DNA of 64,000 nt from Phlegmacium glaucopus (lineage: Eukaryota; Basidiomycota; Agaricomycetes; Agaricales; Cortinariaceae): positions 383,186 through 447,185 of the forward strand of contig MU130157.1 of assembly GCA_015039465.1 (NCBI GenBank), given 5' to 3'. Positions 23,411 to 34,600 of the stretch are shown here, one piece after another (the first letter of the stretch is position 1; each line of letters opens with the position of its first letter). The translations under genes were made by a program, and so were the position numbers. Below the pieces are notes generated by a model. The model had not been told where the DNA came from. It saw only the letters and a list, made by a program, of their open reading frames with translations, and did no database searches.

Positions 23411-24060
23411 GATGACGGTTCTGCAGGCCACGGTTATGACGGGTTTGATGTCTGCCCTTCAATGGCCAATCAGTGTGTGCCTTATTTCAGCCCTTCCTAA
23501 AAATTCTCTGAAATTTTGACAGTACAGTGTCAGAGTTTATGGTGTGAAACTCGTTCTGTTGTCTCTGGGCGATACGTAAATGCGTTTGCGAAGAACAACT
23601 GGGTGTTGAATTACTCATTCAGAGCTACAAGCGAGGGCGTTGGTACTGTGGCTGGGTTGAGGCCGGTACAAAACGTGCCAGGGTTGGAGAATGTCGACGT
23701 GACAGATAAGGTTGCAGGCCCAAGACTTTCATGCCTTTAATTCTTGACCAGCTTGGTGTTCCGGTGTTCTCGGGCTACTTTGACGAGCCAGAGGTCAGCG
23801 TTTGCGATTTTTATGTTTTATTTAGCGTGCTTATCGACGTTATAGGAACCTGACTTTACCGAAGATCGTATTGTTGTTCGAGAAGACAATCAAAAAAAAA
23901 TCGGGATGGTTTTCGCGGAAGAATACTAGCACACCGCTTTAGAATACTGCAGTAAGGCCACCGTCAACTGCGACTTTTGCCAATCTGAAGAAAACCACCA
24001 ATGACCCACTCAATAAAGCCGCCGTGGTAGAGGCTAACGACGACATGCCGCCGTACAAAG
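23411..24060 (+). pseudogene. DUF726 (TMCO4-like) hydrolase remnant
   Basis: Three blocks of a DUF726 protein are present in order. TVLQATVMTGLMSALQWPI and SALPK come first. After a large gap where the nucleophile-elbow region should be comes RSVVSGRYVNAFAKNNWVLN with VAGLRPVQNVPGLENVDVTD, then FMPLILDQLGVPVFSGYFDE and EPDFTEDRIVVRED. An intron (23,801-23,844) still separates the last two. Damage includes the internal deletion, a small frame-changing deletion at about 23,720 where the usual HMSYR should be, and an A9 tract at about 23,892 that shifts the KKSGWFS tail out of frame. DUF726 proteins are predicted membrane-associated alpha/beta hydrolases. This copy cannot make a working enzyme. 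Confidence 0.8.
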
Positions 24061-24079
24061 GTTTCCGCCTACTCCACAG

Positions 24080-24861
24080 ATGCCATCAACTACAATGTCA
24101 AATTCCGAAGAACCTCCCGCTACATCTAGACCATCCACACCACCCACGGACAACCCTCCTTCCCCTCATCTGCCCATACATGCTGGTTTTAATCTAAACG
24201 CAATCAAAGATGTTCTGCAGGGAGTCGAACAAGATCATAGCAAATCTCAAGCGCCACCACCATCAGCTAAGAAATTTTTCTCTAGATTTGCATCGCCTCC
24301 TACTGCTGTCCCATTCAAACGACCTCAATCAACACCTCCGAACAACCAGCCTATCGAAGACACGGCACCACGAACTATTACTAGATCTGCCTCACGTTAG
24401 GATCCGACCACATCTTCCTTTTCCCGCTCAATATCTGTCAATATTCCCAAAGGGAAAGACCAGGAATGTGATCGACAAATACCGATCACAAGACATCAAT
24501 GTCATGGGCAACTTCGTCGTTCAACAATTTCGAGGATGACCCTCCGTGTACATCACGTCCTCGGCCGCACGATTCTATCACCCCTTCAGATGATATTATT
24601 CCACCTTGGGGCACATCCTCTACCTCTCTCTATGTCAATACACCGCCCTCGTCTTTAACAGACTACCCTCTATATAATAGAAGTCCTCCTTCACTACCAG
24701 TCATGCTAAATCCTTTTGCCTCTTCTGGTTCCGGATTAGCGTTCGGTTCTTTGGATGGATCAGTGCATGGAGCGATGGGCTTCCAGGCAGATCCTCGGAG
24801 TATCCCTTCGAGTGCGAGGACGACGCTCGATAGCGATGCCTATAATAGTCCATGGTCATGA
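24080..24861 (+). CDS. Uncharacterised Pro/Ser-rich protein, model uncertain
   Basis: The frame at 24,080 begins MPSTTMSNSEEPPATSRPST and includes LPIHAGFNLNAIKDVLQG, a hydrophobic/amphipathic stretch inside a disordered Pro/Ser region, and a basic KKFFSRF. A second frame (24,472-24,861) continues with SSFNNFEDDPP, LPVMLNPFASSGSGLAFGSL and ends YNSPWS. The two clearly belong together in style, but I found no splice that keeps frame between about 24,400 and 24,490. Either a donor is unusual or the gene is frameshifted. It lies immediately downstream of the DUF726 remnant. Confidence 0.45.
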
Positions 24862-27000
24862 TTCAGCCCAGTGCAACGTATTTCCCCACGACAGTTAGCA
24901 CTCTGCCGCAGTGTATTTTACAATCCGATTTTCGCCAAAGTCGATAGGAGAGTTAGAAGAGTTGTTTCAACGTCTTCACTTCCTTCCATCCATTATCTAA
25001 TGGCTCGTCGTCATGCTCCTCCGCATTTTTCCCAACAACTTACAACTACTACCTATATCGTTATCACTGGGGATTTGTGGACACATTCATTACTATTCGT
25101 GCCCACAACCTTTGACTTGATCGTCATTTTGCTTTGACTGGTAAGTATTCGAGCGAAACCACCAAGGTCAAAGGTGCCCTGTTGAGGTTTTCTTGACATG
25201 AGTAACGGCCATCTAAAAGACGCCAACATTTGATATAGATAGTGACCAATACTTAGAGCCATGTGTTGGATGAAACATGCTTCTCTTTGAAGTGTGGGGT
25301 CTGGATGCGAGATGACGGACTGAGATGATATGTATCAGTGCCAGAACTTTTTGACGAGACGGCGAGCTCGAGAGGGGGTAATGCATTGGGTCACAGTGGA
25401 ATAACAAATGTTCCGGATAGCAAAAAAAGAAAAAGCATAAAGCAAATGAGGATTAGGAGGAGCGACTACGACCTTATGTAAAAACAACATATCTCGAATA
25501 GGACAATCAGAACATAGCAACAGCCTACTTACTACCCGCCATTCCGCGCTTTCGGTGTTCGATTCATTGAATTGATGGCAATCCTCCATCAAGAATTGAT
25601 TAATATTGACCCCTCCAGGGCTTAGGTAGGTAGGGTAGTCTGAGGTATTATTGGGACAACTGAGGCTTACAAAGGACTATGACGGAGGAGGACGGAGGAC
25701 GGAGCTTTATATAGGCCGTCATCCGGCATGCGGCCCCCACCGGCTGCTCTGACTTCTTCGGTTTTGCAAGGTTTTGCATTTGGTATCTTACCCGTCACAT
25801 ACTGCATAGGGGTGTGGGCGAGTGGTGGCAATCTCAGACAGGTGGTGACCCATGAGAGCTGGCCTGCGGCTACTCCAGGTAAGGATGCAGATCAGATCTG
25901 GCAGGGCTATGTTGCGTGACTTTTATCTTGCTCAAAAATCATCTAGGTAAATTATCCATCTCAAAAGGTTGTAAACCCTTCTTCAATTCCTTGGTCAAGA
26001 GTCAAAAAGTCCTGAAAGCCCCTTTTAAGTTTTCGTTACCTTCTGATGCAAATGATGGCGGAAATTTATTCTCCGTGGTTCTCCTTAATAGTGGGCAGCG
26101 CATGGAGGAGCACAACACTCAACAACTTGAAATTGGATAATCACATTGAAATTTGAGGTACATTTGATCTGACACTGGTCCCGGTGGCCTTTTGCGAGAG
26201 TCACAAGAGCAAATGACAATCCTGGTGTAACCATGTACGACCAATTGTCAACCATTGAATTTAGTAGGACCCCGGATAATAGGCAGAGCTCGAAATCCGG
26301 ATATGATCCTCCCCGGCCGGGATCTGGGCTGGTTTGGGCTTAAAAATTGTCTGGAAGATAGGACTTATACAACTTATATACTAAGAATAGAGACTGAAAT
26401 TACTCCTCGTCTTCACTGTGCTTCTTAAACAACTTCACAGGATTCAGAATCTGTTTTTCAACCTGTTGAAAGCCTCTGAAGTATCCTAAGCTTTCTGTAG
26501 TCCATTCAATCCAGTTGGGTTATGGGAGATCATGCATCAATCATGTGCTATGGAAAATTTGGATTAAAGGAATACTAGTAAGGCCGAAAAGCTTGGTCTG
26601 AAGTCGTGCTGTCGGCGAAGAAATTGAACGAAATTGATACCTGTTGAAGTGGCCAAATAGTTGAAGGGCAGTGTTGGCAACGGTACATGATTTGGCATGC
26701 CTCTGCCTCATTTACGATATGGCACTGGCAGCGACCAATGTTTTGTCCGGATATTGGATTTGGGCTTTCCTCTTCCAAAATTCCTCCTACACCCAAATTC
26801 ATTTTTGTCCGGAAACGAATCAGAGGTCTCACGCTATTTTATGATAGATTATTTTCAGCTCGGTGGAGAACGCCATCAAAAGGCCGAAGCAACGGAGGAA
26901 ATAGGGAGAAATAGGGTAGGCACTGCAGTGTTTGAGCTGGTTTGACTCGTTTGAGCGCTGACAACACATGCTGTGCCTAACCGAGCCCTGGGAATCTGGT
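24862..27000. other. Intergenic; no gene recognised
   Basis: Only short unsupported open frames are present. Segments around 26,290-26,340 (CCCCGGCCGGG, CTGGTTTGGGCTT) and 26,740-26,820 (TTGTCCGGATATTGGATTTG) share short motifs in opposite orientation and could be ends of another small inverted-repeat element, not proved. Confidence 0.35.
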
Positions 27001-27007
27001 GGCTGGC

Positions 27008-27015
27008 TATATAAT
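27008..27015 (+). promoter_or_regulatory. TATA box of the YDRAPI-motif gene
   Basis: TATATAAT lies about 70 bp upstream of a probable leader intron and about 190 bp upstream of the ATG at 27,208. It fits the promoter of the intact YDRAPI-motif gene. Confidence 0.5.
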
Positions 27016-27076
27016 CACCGTTGAGCTTTCCTGCCTTTCTTCTCCCACTCACTTGTAGTGCGTCAATCTCGAAACC

Positions 27077-27128
27077 GTATGTTCCTCCTCGTTATTACAC
27101 CATGAACTACTAACAATCTTATCTATAG
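27077..27128 (+). other. Predicted 5'-leader intron
   Basis: A 52-bp segment begins GTATGT, contains the branch-like CTACTAAC, and ends TATAG. It lies between the TATA box and the ATG of the next gene. All three splice signals are strong, so a spliced 5' untranslated leader is likely. Confidence 0.6.
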
Positions 27129-27207
27129 ATAACCTGCTCTGTCTTGCTGGCCAAGACATTGCTAACAACAACGATATCTTCTCCCCCAAATTAATTTTTT
27201 GCAACAT

Positions 27208-28401
27208 ATGGCTACTCAATCTATCTTAAGAAATGGCATAGTGTCTCCAGTTCGTGCAATATTCAAGACAGCCGGTACTACCAGGTCTACTCTCAAACAC
27301 GTTCAATTCCTACCTTCACCTTCTTTGGTGTCTACCTTTGCCACCCACTCTGCATCAAGTTACGATCGTGCGCCGATCTCAACGTCCCCGCAAGAACGCA
27401 TATACTTGACGTCGCTGGACGGATTTACGCTGTCTGCGCCCCCGAAACCATTCCGCTCTCCCGCTGTCACCAACTTCGAGGATCCTCGTTCGCCGACATT
27501 GCAGCCAGCTGCCAAGGACTCTGTTCTTCGATTCGCTAACTTTACCAGCAACCAGTCGGTCACCCGTCCAAGCGAACCCCCGAAACCGTTCCGCTCCCCT
27601 GCTGTCACCAACTTCGAGGATCCTCGTTCGCCGACGTTGCAGCCAGCTGCCAAGGACTCTGGTCTTCGATTCGCTAACTTTACCAGCGACCAGACGGTCA
27701 CCCGTCCAAGCAAACCCCTTGGCAAATCATTGTATTCGTACCCACGATCTCCTTACCCTTCGGCGCCTCTCAGTCCTACTGGACAGGCTAAGCCCAAGGA
27801 TCGCGAGAATCATCGTTCTCGATCTCGCTCGTTGGAACTGCCAACGCGAAACAAGAAGGGCCTCACCCTTACTCCTTCCGCTGTAGTTTCAGTTGCTCCA
27901 ACACCTTCCTCCCTTGGCCGTGCTGTCTTCAGCCCCTCGATCTCTTCCATCAACAGAGGCAAGAAACCCGCTCCTCTCGACTTGGAATCTCGCCTTAGTC
28001 AAGACTTCTGGCAATCCCTCACATTAGAGGAAGCTGAACAAACCGATGACGAACCGATGATGACTGCATTGGAGTACCCCGTATCAGCGGTCGAATATGA
28101 AGGAAATATGGACAGGGATATGCATACATCTCAGCCTCAAATCATGTATGCCAGCGCAGACGGTGCTCTCTGGTCTGCGGAGATGCCCCAGCCCAGTGCA
28201 ACTCTCGATAGGATTCGCAACTCGCTCATGAGTCCCGGCAAGAGGTCGAGCTTCAGTAAAGTCGTCCGCAAAGATTTTACTGCTCCGACTCCCAACGATC
28301 CTTTCGCTGCTTTTCCATCTTTTGCTGCTGCAATCGAGATGGGTGCTGCGGAAGGCTCCGTCGCGTACCCCCCCAGAGTTGTTTTGGAGTGTGGAATTTG
28401 A
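27208..28401 (+). CDS. Uncharacterised protein with HVxFxPSPSL...YDRAPI motif
   Basis: This is a single-exon gene of 397 residues starting at Met 27,208. Near the N-terminus it has SILRN, HVQFLPSPSLVSTF and YDRAPI. I know this combination from hypothetical Agaricomycete proteins of unknown function. The rest is disordered and rich in Pro, Ser, Arg and Lys. Two tandem copies of a 46-residue unit starting PKPFRSPAVTNFEDPRSPTL follow (27,440-27,715). A basic RSRSRSLELP and an acidic LTLEEAEQTDDEP come later, then a hydrophobic Ala/Phe-rich tail. A broken relative lies 1 kb downstream (29,382-30,638). The gene is clearly coding by codon pattern and length; its function is unknown, perhaps regulatory. 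Confidence 0.8.
   Translation: MATQSILRNGIVSPVRAIFKTAGTTRSTLKHVQFLPSPSLVSTFATHSASSYDRAPISTSPQERIYLTSLDGFTLSAPPKPFRSPAVTNFEDPRSPTLQPAAKDSVLRFANFTSNQSVTRPSEPPKPFRSPAVTNFEDPRSPTLQPAAKDSGLRFANFTSDQTVTRPSKPLGKSLYSYPRSPYPSAPLSPTGQAKPKDRENHRSRSRSLELPTRNKKGLTLTPSAVVSVAPTPSSLGRAVFSPSISSINRGKKPAPLDLESRLSQDFWQSLTLEEAEQTDDEPMMTALEYPVSAVEYEGNMDRDMHTSQPQIMYASADGALWSAEMPQPSATLDRIRNSLMSPGKRSSFSKVVRKDFTAPTPNDPFAAFPSFAAAIEMGAAEGSVAYPPRVVLECGI
27440..27715 (+). repeat. In-frame 138-bp tandem duplication inside the gene
   Basis: Two head-to-tail 138-bp units (27,440-27,577 and 27,578-27,715) are nearly identical. Differences are few and mostly silent or conservative (e.g. ATTCGC in both, ACAT/ACGT, GTT/GGT). 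Each encodes 46 residues, so frame is kept. The high identity implies a recent duplication. Confidence 0.92.
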
Positions 28402-29381
28402 ATCACGCAGACCGTGATATTCTTGTCGTCACTTGCTTGGTAGATAGCATAATTGTTGAAAAAATAAAGAGAATTTTTGTTGTAACGGCACATCGATGTC
28501 TTCCCAGGTTATCTGCAACGTTCCCTTGATATTCGGTACTAGTAACTGGATTTACCCTGGCCCTCAGTCTTCGTTCAATTGTTTACTCATCATGCATCTT
28601 CTAAGTATACAATAAATATGTAATAGCGATATATGTAAGCCTCTTCTAGTGTCAATCGTCTGGCGTCTGCCTGACATAATATCTACGTCCAACTCGGCGC
28701 CAGTTCGCTGACAAAGATCGAAACCTTCATATGCACCCATGGAGGCCGTCTTAGGCCGTAGTACATTCTGTACATCAACCTTCTACGCGCTGCGATATGT
28801 TGATTGATACAAGAGCTGAATTTGAGGCTCATATCCACCTCGCTTCTGGTGTCCAGACTCCACCGTGCATGTGGTCTGTCGGTGCATGTCATCGCCGGCT
28901 CCCAGGGATAAATTATATGTGCACCATTACGGACTGTTACGGACCACTACGGAGGGTATGGCATTGAGTCCGGATTTGGTACCATCTTATCCATGCGGTT
29001 GTGGCAGTGGTGTGGCTAGTGGTTTGTTTTAATTTAAGATGCTCCAAACCGCACGGCATTTTTTAAAAACACTTTGGATTTGTTGCTTGATTTTGAAGAC
29101 TTTATATAACTTTCTGTCCATCAGGCGCCACCCCCATTCCGTTGCGAGTTGCAATCGGTGTTCAACGTTCAATGTTAGCCATGCGCCGTTTCAATATCTC
29201 AATTGTTACCCTATCACTTGTGCGTGGACCTTATACCACGCCACAAAGTTTGCTGGGTCAGGTCTGCAAGCTGTGAGGCCTCTCGTAGGCGTTCTGGAGA
29301 GGCGTCTTGAATTGCTCAGCATGTACTATCAGCTAAAAGATCCTGCTCTTCACTCTAATTATTTATCCATCGATCTGAATA
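28402..29381. other. Intergenic; no gene recognised
   Basis: Contains the 3' flank of the YDRAPI-motif gene (AATAAA-like signal at about 28,461) and no protein-like open frame. Short frames at 28,683-28,892 and 29,039-29,380 lack recognisable motifs. Confidence 0.45.
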
Positions 29382-30638
29382 ATGCTACCTCGACCTATCT
29401 TGAAAGGCCTACCAACATCCAACCTCTCCTTGGCCTCGTCAGACGCAACATCTAACCCTCTCCCATTTTCTTCCTGCTCGATGATATTAGACTCACCACA
29501 CATCCATTTTCCCCCATCGCTCACATCGACGGAGATCACACACCCGTCGTTCATTTAAATTGTACGACCGCGCTCCCATTGTAGTTGCTCCCAATACTTG
29601 TGCCCTTCCTGAGTGTGGGGGCAGGAATTTCATTGGGAGTAATAGCAGCAAAGGAGGACTCGGGTACTTTCATCCTCATGCCAAATTCCAGGTTGATGCT
29701 GTCCGCTTCCTCAGAGACGGCTTCTCCCACCATTTTTACGAGTGTTACCGTTGGCACTGTTAACGACTGTGGGTCTGTGGGACTCTGTGGGACAGTTTAT
29801 GAAGAAACGGTCGGGAACCTTGTACGAATACGATTACGATCAACCATCAAGTCATGATCTGCATGCCCAACATGTTACCTCACAGAGCTAGTGATGTGAA
29901 AGGCTCGGCTTCAAAGCCGCAAGCCGTCGAGCCGAGCCGAGCCGTGGGAAAGCCGTACCAACGGCTTTGACGGCCTACGGCTTGGGCTTCAGATTTTTCA
30001 GGCCGTGAGCCGCGGCTTAAGCACGGCCTGGGTCTGAGCCTCGAAATTCGCATTTTTGGCAGTCTTAAGGGGGGAATTTGAACTTTTGATGACTTAAAAC
30101 AGCACTGTAACAGAGTGTAATTGATAATATTACCATTGATAGTCATTTATGGTCATTTTTTAGTTTGATTTCATACAAATTTTGTTGCCCTCATGTTCTC
30201 CCTTACCTTCTAACCGTGTGGGAAAAAGCCGCGGCCTGAGCCCCAGGCCGAGCCCAAGCCGTGCAAAGTTTTGGCCTACGGCTCGGGCCTGGCTTTGTAG
30301 AGGCCGTGTCAAGCCTAAGCCGAGCCGAGCCGAGCCGTAACATCACTACACAGAGCTCACCTCTCATCTTCGACTGCTCATCCGATTCGTCGGATCTAGG
30401 TGTATTTTGTTCACCGCCATCGTCATATGTACCAGCATCATCATCATTATCGTCGACATGTTCGCTATCTTCTCCATCTATATTCCACTTAATTGTAAAT
30501 TTATCAACTCGGAATGTGTACAACACTTCGACTACCCCTCCATCCCTAAGCTCCCCTGCCGGTAATAATATGGCTGGAAGTTTCGATAATAACGATTCAT
30601 ACCCTAATCAGTCCACGACATCGAAACAATTTGAGTAG
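29382..30638 (+). pseudogene. YDRAPI-motif gene, frameshifted and split by a transposon
   Basis: The first frame starts MLPRPILKG and reaches PHIHFPPSLTSTE, the same motif as in the gene at 27,208. A stop at about 29,554 is followed in another frame by YDRAPIVVAPNTCALPECGG and GYFHPHA, which continue the family pattern, so one frameshift separates them. A second lies before 29,823, where the original frame returns (YEYDYDQPSSHDLHAQHVT). That exon is then interrupted by the element at 29,889-30,348. Beyond it, SSPLIFDCSSDSSDLGVF and PPSSYVPASSSL complete the C-terminus, ending at 30,638. The element plus duplicated target is 468 bp, a multiple of three, but it brings an immediate TAG, so the protein would be truncated. 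Confidence 0.85.
29889..30348. mobile_element. 460-bp hAT-type MITE with perfect 8-bp target duplication
   Basis: The element starts TAGTGATGT and ends ACATCACTA, a perfect 9-bp terminal inverted repeat. It is flanked by CACAGAGC on both sides (29,881-29,888 and 30,349-30,356), a perfect 8-bp target site duplication diagnostic of hAT-superfamily transposition. Inside the termini, about 100 bp on each side carry GCCGAGCC/GGCTCGGC subterminal repeats in inverted arrangement; the centre is AT-rich. No transposase is encoded, so it depends on an enzyme supplied elsewhere. Removing it with one target copy restores continuous reading across the YDRAPI-family exon. Confidence 0.95.
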
Positions 30639-31616
30639 ATGTGGCTATACGCCCCCTTCCTCGTCAATCTCAACATCTGGATCTGAAGCCTCATCATAAA
30701 CATCACGACAAGAAAAAGAGTTCGGTGGACTCTGATGGAAAGAGGAGGCGGAAGAATAGAGAATATACTCATAATTGAGCAGAGGGAGATAGGGTAGGGA
30801 CTTAATGGACTATGTTAAGGTCTAAAGATTCGGATAATTATGATACTTCCCGTGAGTTCGAGTCAGAGGGCTGTCTTGGAGGGTTCTAGTTGGTGTCATC
30901 ATTGGTTTGTACAGCCCACAATGCTACATATGTAGCTAGAACCTATACCACGTAGTAAATTATATTTATGGCTGTGTAACGGTCTTGAATGACCCATCGG
31001 TCGATTGTGGATAAAAAAATTCGTCAATGTATTGATACCATACAAATTGGCCGCGTATTCCAGGTTTGATTCGTCTTCGTACGTTCAAGAAGTAAAAATA
31101 TTGTATATTCATTTCCACAACGAAAGATAGTTACGAAAAAAACATGTATGTTCCAAAACTACGAACGCCGCGAAGGAAAGGTGCGATGCTCAACTCTTTG
31201 AAAGGAACTTGAAAAGACTTGGGTTCCCGTGATTCTACCCAAACTCAAAACGAGATTAAGTGGCGAAAACAAATCCAAAGCTTGTTTCTCTTCCATGAAC
31301 GTAACAGGCCTCAAGCATGAGGTGGTTGGTGCTGAGGCCTTGACTATGTCCATGGGGGAATTTGGTGGTTCATTCAAATTGATGATATCTTGGAAAAAGC
31401 TCGAAGAAAACTTGCGTCCATTCATGTAGACAGGTATGAATTTTGAGAGACGGTACTGGTAGGAAGAAGAAAAAGGTTGAGAACAGCAAATTTTATTATG
31501 TGGTGACCAAATACACGCAACGCAAGTAAACACGCGCTCGGCGTGACTGCAACTTGCAACACTCCTTCACAGTCCTTCACTAACCGCTAAAGCACTGACC
31601 AATACTGCGAAACATC
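30639..31616. other. Intergenic; no gene recognised
   Basis: No credible coding region was found. This contains the upstream flank of the next gene. Short frames in 31,159-31,533 on both strands overlap and have no recognisable motif. Confidence 0.45.
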
Positions 31617-34600
31617 ATGAACGTAGACAACGATGACACTGACTCAGAAGAACTTCGTCTCCATATCCATCGTCTTCTTCACGATTATTCCAGGACCCAC
31701 TATACAACTAATTATGTGGAATTTACAGAAAACCTTGTTACTGAGGTATGGATTCTACTTGTTATCATAGCTTTCGTACCTGTTTTATTGAATTTTTCTT
31801 GTTTTTTAAGTTTCTGGAAGGGTTGCAACCCGTTCCACTTACTGATCCAAACTCACTGGTCATCGAACCTGACCCATACGATGTATTTTCTCAGATGCAT
31901 AAGCTATCTTCTCTGGTGCCATACGATGAATTTCCTGAAACCACGACCTCTGAAGCACGTTTATATCTGAAGAAAGTTATGGGTTCCACACTTGGGGTTC
32001 CGAAAACAGACAGGGTCATCTGGGACGATACTTGTAAGCCCTGACTGTCAATTGGAGACGTTGAGGACTTCAAACTTATCTATCTTACGTTTTAGATGGG
32101 AGAGATCTTCCTTCCTATGAACCGATGTTTGTAGCTCTTTCTCGAAAGTCACGGCAGAGTACACCCAAACTAGGCTCGAAGAAACAAACGCATTCTCCCA
32201 ACGATTATCGTGACCTGCTAAAAGCTCATAAGATCGAACCTATTCAAGTTGAAGACATCAAAGATCCCCCATTGTCCACTGACGATATCTTGTACGACTG
32301 GTTTGAAAATTTATAGCATATATGCGCTAACTTCAAAATTTCTAGACAGCTGGGATTAAAGATCGACGATGAAGACCTACCAGCCGTAAAGTCGCTACTA
32401 AAATTAACCTCTAACATGCTACGTGAGCAGACGAAATACAAAAACAAATATCTTGACGCCTTTCTCCGCGACGAGTCTTCGACTCGTGAGTATAAACCCC
32501 CCGAGAGTCCTTTCGTTCCTATATTCCCAAAGGCGCGGATGCCGAGATCTGGGATGGCACCAACTGCTGCATTCTCAACTGGATTAAAAGGATTCGTTGA
32601 TCTTCCCTCAAAGATCCTAGCTAAAGTGGCAGTAGACCATTCAGACGATGACATATCTATGCAGAACTTGAAAATTGTTGATGGATGGGGTGAGATCCCC
32701 TATACTAAGTGTCATGATACTACTTCAGAAACAATAAGGTCTTCGCCTCCTTCCACTCCATCCTCAGCCAGCATGGAAAGCGGTGATCAAATCGATGAGC
32801 TTCTGCTTCATTCAACACCTAACACAGAACCTGCCCTCATTGAAGAACTATTCAAGGCCCAAATGGGTGGGTCTCTCTCCCTTTCTTTTTTGCTTTGTGG
32901 TTAACTTCATGCTTATAACAGACATTCCTCAATTTCCGCGTTCGCGAAAGATTGGAGGAGATGGCGGGATCAAGCCGCATATATTGGCAGGAAAGACGTT
33001 CGCATCACTTTAGCTGAAGCTTATAAGAGTTTTCTCGCTCAACTATTTTCTTAGACTGGGGACGTTTCTCCAACCACTCTTGATGAAGACCACTATGGAA
33101 ATCGACCAAGAACCTGTTGTTGAATTACCTTCCTCTTCGGAACCGTCTTCTCTCTTCGGACAACCCCCTTCTGCTCTGAAATATCCTGATATGGACGAAG
33201 TGTCTTCACATGACGTTGAAGACGATCTCGATGTCGAGATAGAGAATTTGTACAAAGGCAAAAATCTTCCAAATTTTATCATGGACGAGGTCATCGATGA
33301 GAAACAGAATTTCTTAATGGAAGGTCAGAAGCTTAGCTCTCAGCTCCGTTGCCGTTAAGTTTATTTTCAACGCCTCGAACAGTTCCAGATTTACCGGAGC
33401 CGAACGTTTATGCTCGCAAAGAAATCATCTTTCCAACCAAGTTCCCGGAGTTTCTTATTCCTTCAGATTCGAATCGCGGAGAACGCCTTCAACATCAGTT
33501 CTTGAAGAAGACGAAAGGACGACAATCACTTAATCTCGCGTTATCTTGGGTGTTAGCTTATTTATTTATTTTCTCGATAAAAAGTAATGCTTCAGATCTG
33601 ACCATTCTTTATAGGACCTTTACAGTCGACAAAAAGCTGCCAACAATCAGTGAGGTTGTCGGTGTTACTGATCTGTTTGACGATCTTGGCCTGGAGAATG
33701 ACTCCAGCATCCGTATGGGTGTACCGTCAAAAGCGGACTTGGCGACTGAAATGATGCTGCGTTCAGTAAGCTTGACTGAATCTCCAAATCCTGCGGAACG
33801 CCTTCGCTTTCTAGGCGAAGAAGGCAACGATTATCGACCTCCTGATCCGGACGACAGTTTCAAACTGATACTCAACAGGAACGAACGTCGTAGAGTTGCT
33901 AAACTCGAGGGACGTACTAACGATATGAAAGCATCTGACTCTGACGGCTCTGTCGTCGCTGATGATGGTGACAGCACGGGACGAGTACGAAAGGAAGGTT
34001 CAGACGAATTCGATGATGCTCTTCCGAGAACTACTAAGCGACCAAGACTTGACATTGCTACTGACGATAATACTGATGAAGATGACTCCGGTATGCTTTC
34101 ATGCGTACGAGAAATACCTCTCCTACTTCCCGCTTCTACGGATATGGTTCTGGACTCAAATGCTTACTACTATGATGTCACTGAGGCTGGTTCTGATTCT
34201 AATGATTTACGACACTGTGAGGACCAAGAAGAGAAAGAAAACTGGCCTCCATTCTCCTCTTCTTTCTCTCAATCGATTGATGCGGGCTCCGACTGTTATC
34301 GCTACTACGAAACTCAACCGAATACTGAATATCTGCAGGAGCCAGACAATGACGATCCTGAATTGCCAGACGAAGGGAGCTTCCAGCCACTTTCTTTTGA
34401 ATCTCGTCTTCCTGTAACTGGGCTTCCCTCTCAGGCTCGGAACGGTCCCGCTCGGTCTGGCTTGGACTCCAACGAAATGCAACAAGAACTTTCGATGGAT
34501 ACTACCTCTGATTCTCTTGCCTCAAGGGCCCTGGAATTTCGTTCTTTACTGGAGCTGTCTACTAAGCCTGAGATGGCCGTTCATAATCTAGGCATCCAAA

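Noticed and set aside
32292..32345. In-frame TAG in the ZIP2-like gene, suggesting a pseudogene
   Set aside because: The stop lies inside a 54-bp segment with GTACGA donor, GCTAAC branch site and TTCTAG acceptor. Removing it keeps the frame (DDIL-QLGLKI).
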